Positions 8,361 to 16,620 of a stretch of DNA of 64,000 nt are shown here, one piece after another. The stretch covers positions 19,562 through 83,561 of the forward strand of contig CALUZS010000013.1 in NCBI GenBank assembly GCA_944325355.1. Reading direction: 5' to 3'. The DNA is from an uncultured Parabacteroides sp. GTDB taxonomy: Bacteria; Bacteroidota; Bacteroidia; Bacteroidales; Tannerellaceae. How positions within the stretch are numbered: the first letter of the stretch is position 1; each line of letters opens with the position of its first letter. The notes under the pieces were generated by a model, which was not told the DNA's origin, made no database searches, and was given only the letters and a program-made list of their open reading frames with translations. The position numbers were made by a program, and so were the translations under genes.

Positions 8361-9179
8361 CTATTTAGATTTATTATTACGGTCGAAATATTTTTTGAAA
8401 TACAAAATCTGATAATCGAACGAATTGTTCCAATAATCTTTTGAATGCCCACCAGGACGCACGATAAAATCATGTTGTATTTTATACTTCAACAATTTAT
8501 TATGAAAATCGTTATTGATTTCAAAAAAGAAATCATCATATCCACAATCGAAAATAATGGCTAAATCGCCATTCCGAAGCCGATCGACCATATTGATAAC
8601 CGTATGTTTTTCCCAAACATCTTGGTTCTCTGACTCCGAGCCCAGAAGTTTATCCATTTCCCAATTAAACGGGAAAGGACGAATATCCAGACCTCCACTG
8701 GAACTGCCAACCGCTCCGAACGATTCCTGATGACGGAATGCCAGCCACATCGCACCATGTCCACCCATGCTATAACCGGTTATGGCGCGCGCCGTACGGT
8801 CTTTTATCGTTTTATAGTGGCTATCTGTATATTCAATCAATTCTTTAGAAACAAACGTCTCGTATTTTGAAGAAGGGTCTTTCGGACTATCCCAATACCA
8901 ACTGTTTTTCCCATCCGGACAAACAAACATAATTTTATAAGAGTCTGCCAATTCACGTAAATCAGGCTTAAAAGCCAGCCAATCTTTTCCACTGTTACCA
9001 TATCCATGCAGCAGATAAACAACCGGCAAATTGCCTGTGTGCCTCTCCGGAGCGATATAAATGACTTCTACAACCTTATTCATGGCAGAACTTTCAACCA
9101 TGACGGTATCAACTTTTGCTGCTCGGACGAATAAAGTACCCCAGAGCAAAAAGAGAGAAAGGAATATTTTTTTATTCAT
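8361..9179 (-). CDS. secreted alpha/beta-hydrolase esterase (esterase D/feruloyl-esterase type)
   Basis: The 272-residue product has a signal peptide (about 1-21) and a single alpha/beta-hydrolase domain. Visible features are the oxyanion region PVVYLLHGYG, the nucleophile elbow GYSMGG (Ser137), an acid candidate in FDCGYDD and a C-terminal His in PGGHSKDYW. The length and pattern fit the esterase D/tributyrin-esterase group, which includes feruloyl and acetyl esterases attached to many glycan-utilisation genes of Bacteroidota. It is first in the run with the DUF4434 and metalloprotein genes. I see no -7 box directly upstream, only a hairpin in the 75-base gap after proS, so it may be read through from proS or have an atypical promoter. 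Confidence 0.85.
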   Translation of the reverse strand: MNKKIFLSLFLLWGTLFVRAAKVDTVMVESSAMNKVVEVIYIAPERHTGNLPVVYLLHGYGNSGKDWLAFKPDLRELADSYKIMFVCPDGKNSWYWDSPKDPSSKYETFVSKELIEYTDSHYKTIKDRTARAITGYSMGGHGAMWLAFRHQESFGAVGSSSGGLDIRPFPFNWEMDKLLGSESENQDVWEKHTVINMVDRLRNGDLAIIFDCGYDDFFFEINNDFHNKLLKYKIQHDFIVRPGGHSKDYWNNSFDYQILYFKKYFDRNNKSK

Positions 9180-9202
9180 TTTCCTGGTATTATGTCAAAT
9201 CA

Positions 9203-9224
9203 TCCGGGGAAAAACTTCCCCGGA
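9203..9224 (-). terminator. GC-rich hairpin after proS
   Basis: TCCGGGGA (9203-9210) pairs with TCCCCGGA (9217-9224) around a six-base loop. It lies 30 bases after the proS stop and 24 before the esterase start. The minus-strand tail (TGATTTGA) is a poor T tract, so this could be a weak terminator, an attenuator or a processing site. Confidence 0.45.
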
Positions 9225-9253
9225 CGACTCTGTATTTATAACTTTCTTTATTA

Positions 9254-10735
9254 TTAGTAAGCTCTTGCGAACAGAACCCGACGAGCAGAAGGCTTTCCTG
9301 TCACCATACATTTGCCGGGAGTCATATCGCAATCGAAAGGTAGGCAACGGATTGTCGCTTTCGTCTCGTTCTTTATCAATTCTTCCGTTTCGGGCGTCCC
9401 GTCCCAATGAGCCATGATAAAATAACCCTGTTCAATTTTTTCCTTGAACTCTTCATAAGTATCGACAGTTATCGTCCGTTCTTCCCTATGCTTCAACGCT
9501 TTCAAATAGATATTCTTCTGAATTTCTTCCAGAAGGTTATTCACATAATCTTCTATTCCTTCACAAGGAATTGTTTCTTTTTCAAGCGTATCCCGGCGCA
9601 TCACTTCTATCGTTCCGTTTTCAAGATCGCGACCGCCCATCGCCAAACGCACAGGCACACCTTTCAATTCATATTCTGCGAACTTCCATCCCGGTTTCTT
9701 ATTATCTGCATCATCAAACTTCACTGAGATTCCCAACTTTTTCAAATTGGCTACGATGCCGGATACTTTTTCCCGTATTTGATTCAGCTGTTCCTCATTC
9801 CGGTAAATCGGAATAATCACAACCTGTATCGGCGCAAGATGAGGTGGCAATACCAAACCGTTGTCATCCGAGTGCGACATTATCAAAGCCCCGATAAGAC
9901 GAGTCGAAACACCCCATGAAGTTGCCCAAGCATAATCGCTCTTTCCCTCTTTATCTATAAAAGTAACATCGAAAGCCTTTCCGAAGTTCTGGCCCAAAAA
10001 ATGGGAAGTCCCGGCTTGAAGAGCTTTACCGTCTTGCATCATCGCTTCAATCGTATAAGTATCCAATGCTCCTGCAAAACGTTCGCTTTCCGATTTCACA
10101 CCCTTTATAACGGGCATAGCCATATAGTTTTCGGCAAAATCGGCATAAACACCCTGCATTTTCTTTGCTTCAATCTCGGCTTCCTCACGTGTCGCATGAG
10201 CAGTATGTCCCTCTTGCCAAAGGAATTCAGCCGTACGCAAGAACAGACGTGTTCGCATCTCCCAACGCATCACGTTAGCCCATTGGTTACAGAGGATAGG
10301 CAGGTCCCGATATGACTGTATCCAATTACGATATGTATTCCAAATTATCGTTTCCGATGTCGGACGAATAATCAGCTCCTCTTCCAATTTTGCAGCCGGA
10401 TCAACCACAACACCTGTACCATCATGATTTGTTTTCAGCCTATAATGAGTAACTACTGCACACTCTTTCGCAAATCCCTCTACGTGTTCAGCCTCTTTAC
10501 TCAAAAATGATTTCGGTATCAACAATGGGAAATAAGCATTCACATGCCCCGTTTCTTTAAACTTGTCATCCAAAATGCGTTGCATCTTCTCCCATATTGC
10601 ATAACCGTACGGCTTGATAACCATACAACCGCGTACCGCAGAATTTTCTGCCAGATCCGCCTTTATAACCAAATCCTGATACCATTGTGAATAATTGACA
10701 CTACGCGGCGTCAATTCTTTCAATTCTTTCGCCAT
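9254..10735 (-). CDS. proS: prolyl-tRNA synthetase (archaeal/eukaryote-like type)
   Basis: The 493-residue enzyme charges tRNA-Pro with proline. Class II motifs are visible: the [15 protein letters not shown] stretch, the motif-2 region [16 protein letters not shown] and [16 protein letters not shown], and a motif-3-like [17 protein letters not shown]. An anticodon-binding domain follows (about 290-390). The C-terminal zinc-domain-like extension and final tyrosine (RAY) are typical of the shorter type-3 ProRS found in archaea, eukaryotes and Bacteroidota, in contrast to the 570-residue E. coli form with an editing insertion. It is preceded by a small lipoprotein gene 28 bases upstream, with which it is probably co-transcribed, as no -7 box lies between them. 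Confidence 0.97.
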   Translation of the reverse strand: MAKELKELTPRSVNYSQWYQDLVIKADLAENSAVRGCMVIKPYGYAIWEKMQRILDDKFKETGHVNAYFPLLIPKSFLSKEAEHVEGFAKECAVVTHYRLKTNHDGTGVVVDPAAKLEEELIIRPTSETIIWNTYRNWIQSYRDLPILCNQWANVMRWEMRTRLFLRTAEFLWQEGHTAHATREEAEIEAKKMQGVYADFAENYMAMPVIKGVKSESERFAGALDTYTIEAMMQDGKALQAGTSHFLGQNFGKAFDVTFIDKEGKSDYAWATSWGVSTRLIGALIMSHSDDNGLVLPPHLAPIQVVIIPIYRNEEQLNQIREKVSGIVANLKKLGISVKFDDADNKKPGWKFAEYELKGVPVRLAMGGRDLENGTIEVMRRDTLEKETIPCEGIEDYVNNLLEEIQKNIYLKALKHREERTITVDTYEEFKEKIEQGYFIMAHWDGTPETEELIKNETKATIRCLPFDCDMTPGKCMVTGKPSARRVLFARAY

Positions 10736-10763
10736 GATTTATTCCACTCAGATTTATTTTATA

Positions 10764-11165
10764 TTATTTGTTTCCCTTTTCTTCTTGAAGAAGTTTTTCC
10801 ATTGCCTTTTCTCCGGATTTTGCACTATCTTCCAATTTCTTGCCGAAATCGGTCGCTCCTTTCCTAATTTGCAAGGCAACGAACGTTGTCCTCAATTCAT
10901 TCAACTCGTTCATCTCCTCGGGTGACAGTTCAGAACGGTACTTTTCCAATTTCTCGACAGCAAAACTTTCAAACGTTTCATTGGCTTTTTCCCAATCAGA
11001 TTCATCGTAATCCTTATACTCGACCTGTACTTTTTCAACAAACGACGCAAAATCCTTGATATAATCGTCTTTTGTTTTCTGACACGAACTTAGATTAAAT
11101 GCCATACACAACAAAGCGATTATCATATAGTTCACCTTATACATTCCTACAATTCTCGATTTCAT
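10764..11165 (-). CDS. small DUF6565-like lipoprotein
   Basis: From the chosen ATG the product has about 133 residues: a lipoprotein signal ending NLSSC and a highly charged helical body (DYIKDFASFVEKV, DESDWEKANETFE, ELSPEEMNELNELR). This pattern resembles the DUF6565 family of Bacteroidales lipoproteins, with no known function. The reading frame is open further upstream to 11207, but the signal peptide fits a start at 11165 or 11144 better. A -7 box lies at 11302-11309, leaving a leader of about 130 bases. It is followed closely by proS. Confidence 0.7.
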   Translation of the reverse strand: MKSRIVGMYKVNYMIIALLCMAFNLSSCQKTKDDYIKDFASFVEKVQVEYKDYDESDWEKANETFESFAVEKLEKYRSELSPEEMNELNELRTTFVALQIRKGATDFGKKLEDSAKSGEKAMEKLLQEEKGNK

Positions 11166-11301
11166 CAATTTAACTACCCACATCGGAAAGAAAGACAGCC
11201 AAGACATCTATTTCGCAATAAGCATCTTATCCAAACCGGTTAATACAGAACCCGACTTGTCCGCTTTTTCCGTTTTTTGTTTCTTTACAATAAATTCCAC
11301 A

Positions 11302-11309
11302 CAAATATA
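11302..11309 (-). promoter_or_regulatory. -7 promoter box upstream of the small lipoprotein and proS
   Basis: The minus strand reads TATATTTG. It is the only consensus -7 box found upstream of the lipoprotein and proS genes. The remaining bases up to the tmRNA terminator (11310-11466) show nothing recognisable. Confidence 0.5.
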
Positions 11310-11466
11310 CGGCAAATTAGGATAAACGCAATACAAACTTTGCCATATAATTAATAATTAGGAATAAGAAGTTCAATTTGAGAAGTATCCATGAAAGGAT
11401 GACTGCTTTTTACGGAACTACAGCCAAATGCAACCGCTGAAGATATAAACGTCTGAATGCACAAAC

Positions 11467-11499
11467 AAAAAAATCCTGCGACACAAGAATAAAGGATTT
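11467..11499 (-). terminator. intrinsic terminator of tmRNA
   Basis: AAATCCT (11471-11477) and AGGATTT (11493-11499) form a short stem that on the minus strand is followed by a run of seven T. It lies 35 bases beyond the tmRNA 3' end. Confidence 0.65.
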
Positions 11500-11533
11500 A
11501 CAGTTTTTCATGGTATTTTTCCAACAACATTTA

Positions 11534-11933
11534 TGGTGGAGCTGGAGAGATTCGAACTCTCGTCCAAACGAGGAACTAATTCGCTTTCTACATGTTTATC
11601 TTCGCCTTCATTGTCGGAGCCAAGCAAGACCGAAGCCACCCACTTAACCCTTATCCTTTAAAATTTCATCTGAGACCCAAGGATTGTCACAGACTATTTC
11701 CGATATTGCTGCACCATCGTATCGGAACGCTTCGGAACAACAGCATCCGGATGATGTCTCGTTTCCACAACTTTTGCGGAAATTAAGCTTCAATCTACTG
11801 TTCTTCGATTAAGCAGCGAGAGCGTAGTTGTTTTCGCCAGTTAATTGTCTGCCGTCTGAGATTAAAGTGCAAGCCGACCACGCACTACATGCTTACAAAC
11901 CACTTCTACCCGCTGTCAAAACCGGTCAGCCCC
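11534..11933 (-). ncRNA. ssrA: transfer-messenger RNA (tmRNA)
   Basis: The RNA rescues stalled ribosomes by trans-translation. On the minus strand it starts GGGGCTGACCGG at 11933 and ends with a T-arm (GTTCGAATCTCTCC) and GCTCCACCA at 11534, with an encoded CCA. The 5' GGGGCTG pairs with CAGCTCC of the 3' end to form the acceptor stem. The tag frame at 11838-11809 reads GENNYALAA followed by TAA; with the alanine carried by the tmRNA itself the tag is AGENNYALAA, close to tags known from Bacteroides. It is one continuous gene of about 400 nt, with its own promoter and terminator. Confidence 0.97.
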
Positions 11934-11945
11934 AAGGTTTGTTTC

Positions 11946-11980
11946 TTTTCTTTGCCAATGCCGTTGCCCGGCAAAGAAAA
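11946..11980 (-). other. hairpin in the tmRNA precursor leader
   Basis: A perfect 11-bp inverted repeat (TTTTCTTTGCC at 11946-11956 and its complement at 11970-11980) with a 13-base loop lies between the promoter and the mature tmRNA 5' end. It would fold in the transcribed leader and may guide 5' processing. Confidence 0.55.
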
Positions 11981-11988
11981 TTCGGTTG

Positions 11989-11996
11989 CAAAAATA
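11989..11996 (-). promoter_or_regulatory. -7 promoter box of tmRNA
   Basis: The minus strand reads TATTTTTG, matching TAnnTTTG. It implies a precursor with about 50 extra bases before the mature 5' end at 11933. Confidence 0.6.
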
Positions 11997-12091
11997 GGAA
12001 AATTTCCCGATATTACATAAATCTCTCCAGAGATATCCGCCTTTTCTCCGATTTTGCCACTTTTTTTATTGAAACAGTTTTATATTCTTCC

Positions 12092-12099
12092 TATCTTTG
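12092..12099 (+). promoter_or_regulatory. -7 promoter box of the GH43 gene
   Basis: TATCTTTG lies 27 bases before the ATG at 12126. Because it sits inside the open frame that extends up to 12054, it supports the downstream start. Confidence 0.6.
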
Positions 12100-12125
12100 A
12101 ACAAAAATTATCAACTGAAGAATCT

Positions 12126-13175
12126 ATGAAACTAAAAAAACTTTTCCCTTGCATAATCATTTTATTATGCCTGAACAGTTTCGGAATCCATGAGATTTCG
12201 GCAGAAAACAGTGACTCGAATAACAAATACAGAAATCCGATAATCAACGAAAGTGCACCAGATCCCACCGTCATTCGTGCAAAAGACGGTTATTTCTACC
12301 TCTATGGCACAGAAGACACCCGTAACACGCCGATTTACCAATCGAAAGATTTAGTTCATTGGGAGTTTGTAGGGACAGCTTTCACCGATGCTACCCGTCC
12401 ACAATGGAAAGACTTCAAGAACGGTAATCTGTGGGCTCCCGAAATCCGCTACTTCAATAAAAAATATGTTCTATATTATTCCTACGCTGTATGGGGTAAT
12501 GAGCATGATACAGGTGTAGGCGTAGCTACATCCGATTCCCCAAAAGGTCCTTTTACAGATCACGGACGAATCCTCAACACTGAAATGACCGGTGTCCGTA
12601 ACTGCATAGACCAATTCTTTTACCAACAAGGAAAAAAGAAATATCTTTTTTGGGGAAGTTTCCACGGAATATATGCTGTGGAACTGACAAAAGACGGTTT
12701 GGCAATGAAAACCGATAAGAACGGGAATATCAATAAAAGGTTAATCGCCGGAGGACCTGAGCCATGCGCTTATGAAGGAGTGAACATCTATAAAAAAGGG
12801 AAATACTATTACCTGTTCGCTTCTACCGGCTCTTGTTGTGAAGGAAGCAGAAGTACATATCAGACAGTCGTCGGACGTTCGAAGAATTTGTTTGGTCCTT
12901 ACCTCGACAAGCAAGGAAGACCTATGACAAGCAATCACCATGAGGTAATTATCAAAGGGAATGAAAAATGGGCTGGTCCCGGACATAATTCCATTATTAT
13001 CAAAGATGATGCCGGACAAGAGTGGATTATATATCATGGTTATAAAAAAGAGGAAGCCGACAAAGGAAGAGTAATTTTAATGGATCGGCTACAATGGAGT
13101 GAAGACGGATGGCCCTACATCAACGAGGAGAATGCTCCATCCATCGAAAGTGAAGTCCCGTTCATTAAAAAGTAG
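12126..13175 (+). CDS. glycoside hydrolase family 43 enzyme (arabinosidase/xylosidase type)
   Basis: The 349-residue product has a Sec signal (about 1-26) and a five-bladed propeller catalytic domain of the GH43 type. The expected acidic triad can be placed: Asp46 in APDPTVI (general base), Asp162 in VRNCIDQFF (pKa modulator) and Glu217 in CAYEGVNI (general acid). LWAPEIRYF and PGHNSII are further family motifs. GH43 enzymes cut alpha-L-arabinofuranosyl or beta-xylosyl links in arabinan, arabinoxylan or arabinogalactan; the exact activity cannot be read here. The start at 12126 is chosen because it begins the signal peptide and follows a -7 box. It is a single-gene unit, convergent with an esterase gene. 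Confidence 0.88.
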   Translation: MKLKKLFPCIIILLCLNSFGIHEISAENSDSNNKYRNPIINESAPDPTVIRAKDGYFYLYGTEDTRNTPIYQSKDLVHWEFVGTAFTDATRPQWKDFKNGNLWAPEIRYFNKKYVLYYSYAVWGNEHDTGVGVATSDSPKGPFTDHGRILNTEMTGVRNCIDQFFYQQGKKKYLFWGSFHGIYAVELTKDGLAMKTDKNGNINKRLIAGGPEPCAYEGVNIYKKGKYYYLFASTGSCCEGSRSTYQTVVGRSKNLFGPYLDKQGRPMTSNHHEVIIKGNEKWAGPGHNSIIIKDDAGQEWIIYHGYKKEEADKGRVILMDRLQWSEDGWPYINEENAPSIESEVPFIKK

Positions 13176-13250
13176 CAGGCAGATTTTCACAACCTGCGGC
13201 TCTATTTCTCCGCACAAATAAAAATTGAAAAAAATCAGGCTTATACAATA

Positions 13251-13292
13251 AAAGAGACAGGGATAGTTGTTTCGAACTATCCCTGTCTCTTT
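13251..13292. terminator. bidirectional terminator between GH43 and esterase genes
   Basis: An 18-bp perfect stem (13251-13268 with 13275-13292) has A runs on its left and T runs on its right, so it can end both the forward GH43 transcript and the reverse esterase transcript. Confidence 0.9.
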
Positions 13293-13328
13293 TTACAAAA
13301 ACTGCCTTTACGATATCAAATGATTATG

Positions 13329-14234
13329 TTATTTCTTGATAATACCCATATCAACCAGCCATGCTTCCATCAACTTAGGCCATACGTTCACGCCAGCACC
13401 TGTATCGCGAAGCCCATATCCATGACCACCTTTCGGATAAAGGTGCATGGAAACCGGAACATCTAACTCTTTCAATGCATAATAATAAAACAAACTACTA
13501 TTAATAAAAGACTTATCATCTTCCGCCTGTACAAGAAACGTTGGCGGTGTATCCCGTGAAACTTTCACATCTGGAGCCAAAGAGAAGTTCTCTCCACTCA
13601 AATACGACGGATATATCAAAGCACAGAAATTGGGACGGGTATTTACCGTGTCCATTTCATCAATATGCGGATAAGCCCGTTTAAGATAATTATTGGAAAC
13701 CATTGCGGAAAGATGCGCTCCGGCAGAAAAACCCATTATTCCAAGGCGATTCGGATCTATCTTCAATTCATCGGCATGGCTCCGGATATAACCTATAGCC
13801 CGCTGCGCATCCTGCAACGGTGCAAGGTGTTTCGGTTGCCCTTCGCGGCGCGGAACACGGTACTTCAGCAAGACAGCTGTAACGCCAATCTCATTCAACC
13901 ACTCGCATATTTCCGTTCCTTCGAGATCGTATGCCAAGATTTCATAACCGCCTCCTGGACAGACCAGAATTGCTGCGCCGTCGGCATTCGCCGCATGAGA
14001 AGGATAAATCGTAATGGTGGGAGCACCCACTCCCGAAATTCTCAACACACTTTGACCGCCAACTTTGCCCCCGTTACTGTCACCCGTCTCTTTCAATATA
14101 CTCTTCTCGCCGGGTGCACCATCCGGAAACAAAAGAACCTGCCTATTTTGCGCCGAAACAATATCTGATAACAATAAAACCATAGCACAACAACACAACA
14201 ACTGTTTAACCATCTTCCCTATTTCCTTATACAT
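13329..14234 (-). CDS. secreted alpha/beta-hydrolase (acetylxylan-esterase-like)
   Basis: The 301-residue product has a signal peptide ending DIVSAQ and the BD-FAE/AXE type alpha/beta-hydrolase fold: VCPGGGYE at the oxyanion hole, GFSAGAHLSAM at the nucleophile elbow, an Asp in VQAEDDKSF and His in PKGGHGYGL. Proteins of this type remove acetyl groups from xylan and related glycans. The start may also be the ATG at 14213, which gives a shorter n-region; both keep the signal peptide. The gene follows miaA by 13 bases, so it is likely at the end of the pRiA4b-miaA transcript. It is convergent with the GH43 gene, and the pair could act on the same hemicellulose, which is an inference. Confidence 0.85.
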   Translation of the reverse strand: MYKEIGKMVKQLLCCCAMVLLLSDIVSAQNRQVLLFPDGAPGEKSILKETGDSNGGKVGGQSVLRISGVGAPTITIYPSHAANADGAAILVCPGGGYEILAYDLEGTEICEWLNEIGVTAVLLKYRVPRREGQPKHLAPLQDAQRAIGYIRSHADELKIDPNRLGIMGFSAGAHLSAMVSNNYLKRAYPHIDEMDTVNTRPNFCALIYPSYLSGENFSLAPDVKVSRDTPPTFLVQAEDDKSFINSSLFYYYALKELDVPVSMHLYPKGGHGYGLRDTGAGVNVWPKLMEAWLVDMGIIKK

Positions 14235-14247
14235 AATACTAAATATA

Positions 14248-15150
14248 TCAAATAAGCTTTTCTTTCAAAAAAGCCATAATTTCATCTTCGTCCTCGGGAT
14301 GAAACCAATGAATCCGGTTGTCACGTTTAAACCAAGTCATCTGTTTTCTGGCATATACCCGGGTATTCCGCTTGATTTTCTCAACCGCGAAATCAAGGTT
14401 CCACTCGCCATCCAGATACTTGAACAGCTCTTTATAGCCAACCGTGTTCAAGGCATTTAGATGCCGGTAAGGATAAACTGCCTGCGCTTCTGCCAAAAGC
14501 CCGTCATCCATCATCTGATTCACCCGCAGGTTTATCCGGTTGTACAGATCCTCCCTCTCCCGGAAAAGACCTACCTTTATAATATTGAACGGACGCTCTT
14601 TCTTACGATTCGTACGGAAAGAAGAATACGGCCGACCGGTTTGCCTGCAAATTTCAACCGCATGAATTACCCGTTTGTAATTATTCCGGTCTACTTCCCC
14701 GTAATGTTTCGGGTCAGCTCTCCGCAACTCTTCCAATATCGGAGCAAGTCCCTCCTCTTGGTATTGCCGATAAAGTTCCTCCCGGATTTCCGGACGTACA
14801 GTCGGAATATCATCAATTCCATCGCAAACAGCATCAATATACATCATGGAGCCGCCAGTCATCAAAACGATATTTTGCTGTTTAAACAAATTCTCCAACA
14901 GAGAGATGACATCCAATTCAAAAGCACTTGCACTATAATAATCGGATATGGACAACATCCCTACCATATAGTGTTTTACCCTTGCCATCTGTTTGTTGGT
15001 AGGAGCAGCTGTACCTATGGGAAGTTCTTTATAAACCTGACGGGAATCGGAAGAAATAATCGGAGAGCCGAAATGTTCAGCCAACCGTAAACCAAGTTCA
15101 GTTTTTCCAACTCCGGTAGGTCCTAACAATACAACAAGATTATTCATCAA
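14248..15150 (-). CDS. miaA: tRNA dimethylallyltransferase
   Basis: MiaA transfers a dimethylallyl group to N6 of A37 in tRNAs that read UNN codons. The 300-residue protein shows the P-loop GPTGVGKT (about 10-17), the [17 protein letters not shown] signature, the MTGGSMMY stretch and the C-terminal [14 protein letters not shown] region that contacts tRNA. Its length is normal. The ATG overlaps the end of the pRiA4b-like gene by four bases (ATGA type), indicating translational coupling. Confidence 0.96.
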   Translation of the reverse strand: MMNNLVVLLGPTGVGKTELGLRLAEHFGSPIISSDSRQVYKELPIGTAAPTNKQMARVKHYMVGMLSISDYYSASAFELDVISLLENLFKQQNIVLMTGGSMMYIDAVCDGIDDIPTVRPEIREELYRQYQEEGLAPILEELRRADPKHYGEVDRNNYKRVIHAVEICRQTGRPYSSFRTNRKKERPFNIIKVGLFREREDLYNRINLRVNQMMDDGLLAEAQAVYPYRHLNALNTVGYKELFKYLDGEWNLDFAVEKIKRNTRVYARKQMTWFKRDNRIHWFHPEDEDEIMAFLKEKLI

Positions 15151-15707
15151 TAACGATCGTCATCATACGGGTTATCCATCGACAAATCATTTAAGCCTTC
15201 AAAACCATCCTTATCCAACTCATCAATGTCAAAATCCGAATCCCCGTAAAAATCTTCATCAATATCAGTCGATGTGTTTTTTGACTCAAATTCATCCAAT
15301 GAGACAACCTGTGCCGGAGGATTTCCTTCCGATTTTGTACACAAGGCGTCTTTCAAGTCTTTTCCCGGAATGATTTCCCGAAGCTCCATAAAAAATGCCC
15401 GTTCCGTCATGTAATCGAAAACAAACAGAAGCTTTTGATGCTCGTCTTCCAGCAGTTCTTCCAGACGGGTATCTTCCATGATGTAATTATCCTCATCGGA
15501 AGATGTTCCCATATCAACCAAAGTGATTTCAGTTTTTTTACTCCAATCGTCATCACAAATAAAAAAAGAACACATCTGGTCATCCGTAAACCCTACAGAT
15601 TTGAGTATTGCATTATGCAAATCCAAGAAAGTAGCCTCCGAATCTATCTGAATTTCTCTCTTGAAATTATCTACTTCATCTGATAACAATAGAAATCTAA
15701 ATATCAT
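15147..15707 (-). CDS. plasmid pRiA4b ORF-3-like family protein
   Basis: The 186-residue protein resembles the IS1096/pRiA4b ORF-3 family: a conserved [19 protein letters not shown] start, a middle section with [12 protein letters not shown] and [10 protein letters not shown], and [17 protein letters not shown] near residue 100. The last 50 residues are extremely acidic (many Asp and Glu, with little order expected) and end DNPYDDDRY. The family is widespread and has no proven function; despite its name nothing here suggests a plasmid or transposon. It is the first gene of the unit with miaA and has its own -7 box. Confidence 0.8.
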   Translation of the reverse strand: MIFRFLLLSDEVDNFKREIQIDSEATFLDLHNAILKSVGFTDDQMCSFFICDDDWSKKTEITLVDMGTSSDEDNYIMEDTRLEELLEDEHQKLLFVFDYMTERAFFMELREIIPGKDLKDALCTKSEGNPPAQVVSLDEFESKNTSTDIDEDFYGDSDFDIDELDKDGFEGLNDLSMDNPYDDDRY

Positions 15708-15729
15708 AATACTTCATTTTTTATTGCAT

Positions 15730-15737
15730 CAAAAATA
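15730..15737 (-). promoter_or_regulatory. -7 promoter box of the pRiA4b-miaA unit
   Basis: The minus strand reads TATTTTTG, 23 bases before the start at 15707. Confidence 0.55.
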
Positions 15738-15768
15738 ATAAAAATATCAACTACTCATACAACTATGC

Positions 15769-15810
15769 AAAAAAAGGCATGGAGGAATAAATACCTCCAT
15801 GCCTTTTTTT
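15769..15810 (-). terminator. terminator of the lpx operon
   Basis: A 17-bp perfect stem (A7-GGCATGGAGG with its complement) surrounds an 8-base loop and is flanked by A and T runs. It lies 17 bases after the lpxA stop codon on the minus strand. Confidence 0.9.
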
Positions 15811-15826
15811 CTTGAAAAAATAATTA

Positions 15827-16612
15827 CTATTCATCGATTGAGCCTTTTACGATTCCCCGTTTGGACGATTTTATAAAGTTCAAAATCAAATCCCGCTCTT
15901 CACAAGATTCATAATCCTGTTCGATTGCCTTCAACGCGTCCGAATTATTCAGACCTCGAGTATACAGCGTACGATAAATATCTTGAATCAAAAAGACTTG
16001 ACGGTCAGTAAATCCTCTGCGACGCAAGCCCACAATATTAATTCCACAATAGGCAATCGGCTCCCGACCTATTAATGTATACGGAGGAATGTCTTTACCG
16101 ATACGGGAACCTCCCTGGATCATTACATGTTTTGAAATCTTAGTAAATTGATGAACCAACGAACCTCCACTGACAATAGCAAAATCGTCAATTTCCACTT
16201 CGCCGGCTATCTGCGACGCATTGCCGATAATTATATTATCTTTCAAAACACAATCATGCGCAACATGGGAATATGCCATAATCAAACAATTATTTCCAAC
16301 TATTGTCTTGCCTTTCGAAGCCGTTCCCCGGTTTATTGTCACACATTCCCTTAAAGTTGTATTGTCACCTACTTCAGCCGTTGTAATTTCACCTTTGAAT
16401 TTCAAATCTTGAGGTATCCCTGCTACAACAGCTCCCGGAAATATTTTACAATTTTTTCCAATTCTTGCGCCATTCAAAATAACTGCATGTGGAAAAACAT
16501 GCGTATTGTCGCCAATTACAACATCCTTTTCGATAACAGCAAATGGATCGATTATTACATTTTCCCCGATTTTTGCTTCAGGATGAACCACTGCTAATGG
16601 AGATTGTGCCAT
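15827..16612 (-). CDS. lpxA: UDP-N-acetylglucosamine acyltransferase
   Basis: LpxA adds a 3-hydroxyacyl chain to UDP-GlcNAc, the first step of lipid A synthesis, in the cytoplasm. The 261-residue protein (E. coli has 262) is built of left-handed beta-helix hexapeptide repeats and contains the catalytic histidine in SHVAHDC and the family region VNIVGLRRRGF near the C-terminus. An in-frame GTG at 16624 overlaps the lpxC stop, but the ATG at 16612 gives the usual N-terminus (MAQSPLAVVHPEAKIG). It is the last gene of the lpxD-lpxC/fabZ-lpxA run. Confidence 0.97.
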   Translation of the reverse strand: MAQSPLAVVHPEAKIGENVIIDPFAVIEKDVVIGDNTHVFPHAVILNGARIGKNCKIFPGAVVAGIPQDLKFKGEITTAEVGDNTTLRECVTINRGTASKGKTIVGNNCLIMAYSHVAHDCVLKDNIIIGNASQIAGEVEIDDFAIVSGGSLVHQFTKISKHVMIQGGSRIGKDIPPYTLIGREPIAYCGINIVGLRRRGFTDRQVFLIQDIYRTLYTRGLNNSDALKAIEQDYESCEERDLILNFIKSSKRGIVKGSIDE

Positions 16613-16620
16613 ATTCTTTT

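Noticed and set aside
11592..12100. Short open frames across tmRNA
   Set aside because: This stretch is tmRNA and its leader, fully explained by the acceptor stem, T-arm and tag frame.
15147..15707. pRiA4b ORF-3-like gene as a sign of a plasmid or transposon
   Set aside because: No transposase, repeats or integrase are near; the family is a normal chromosomal protein coupled to miaA.
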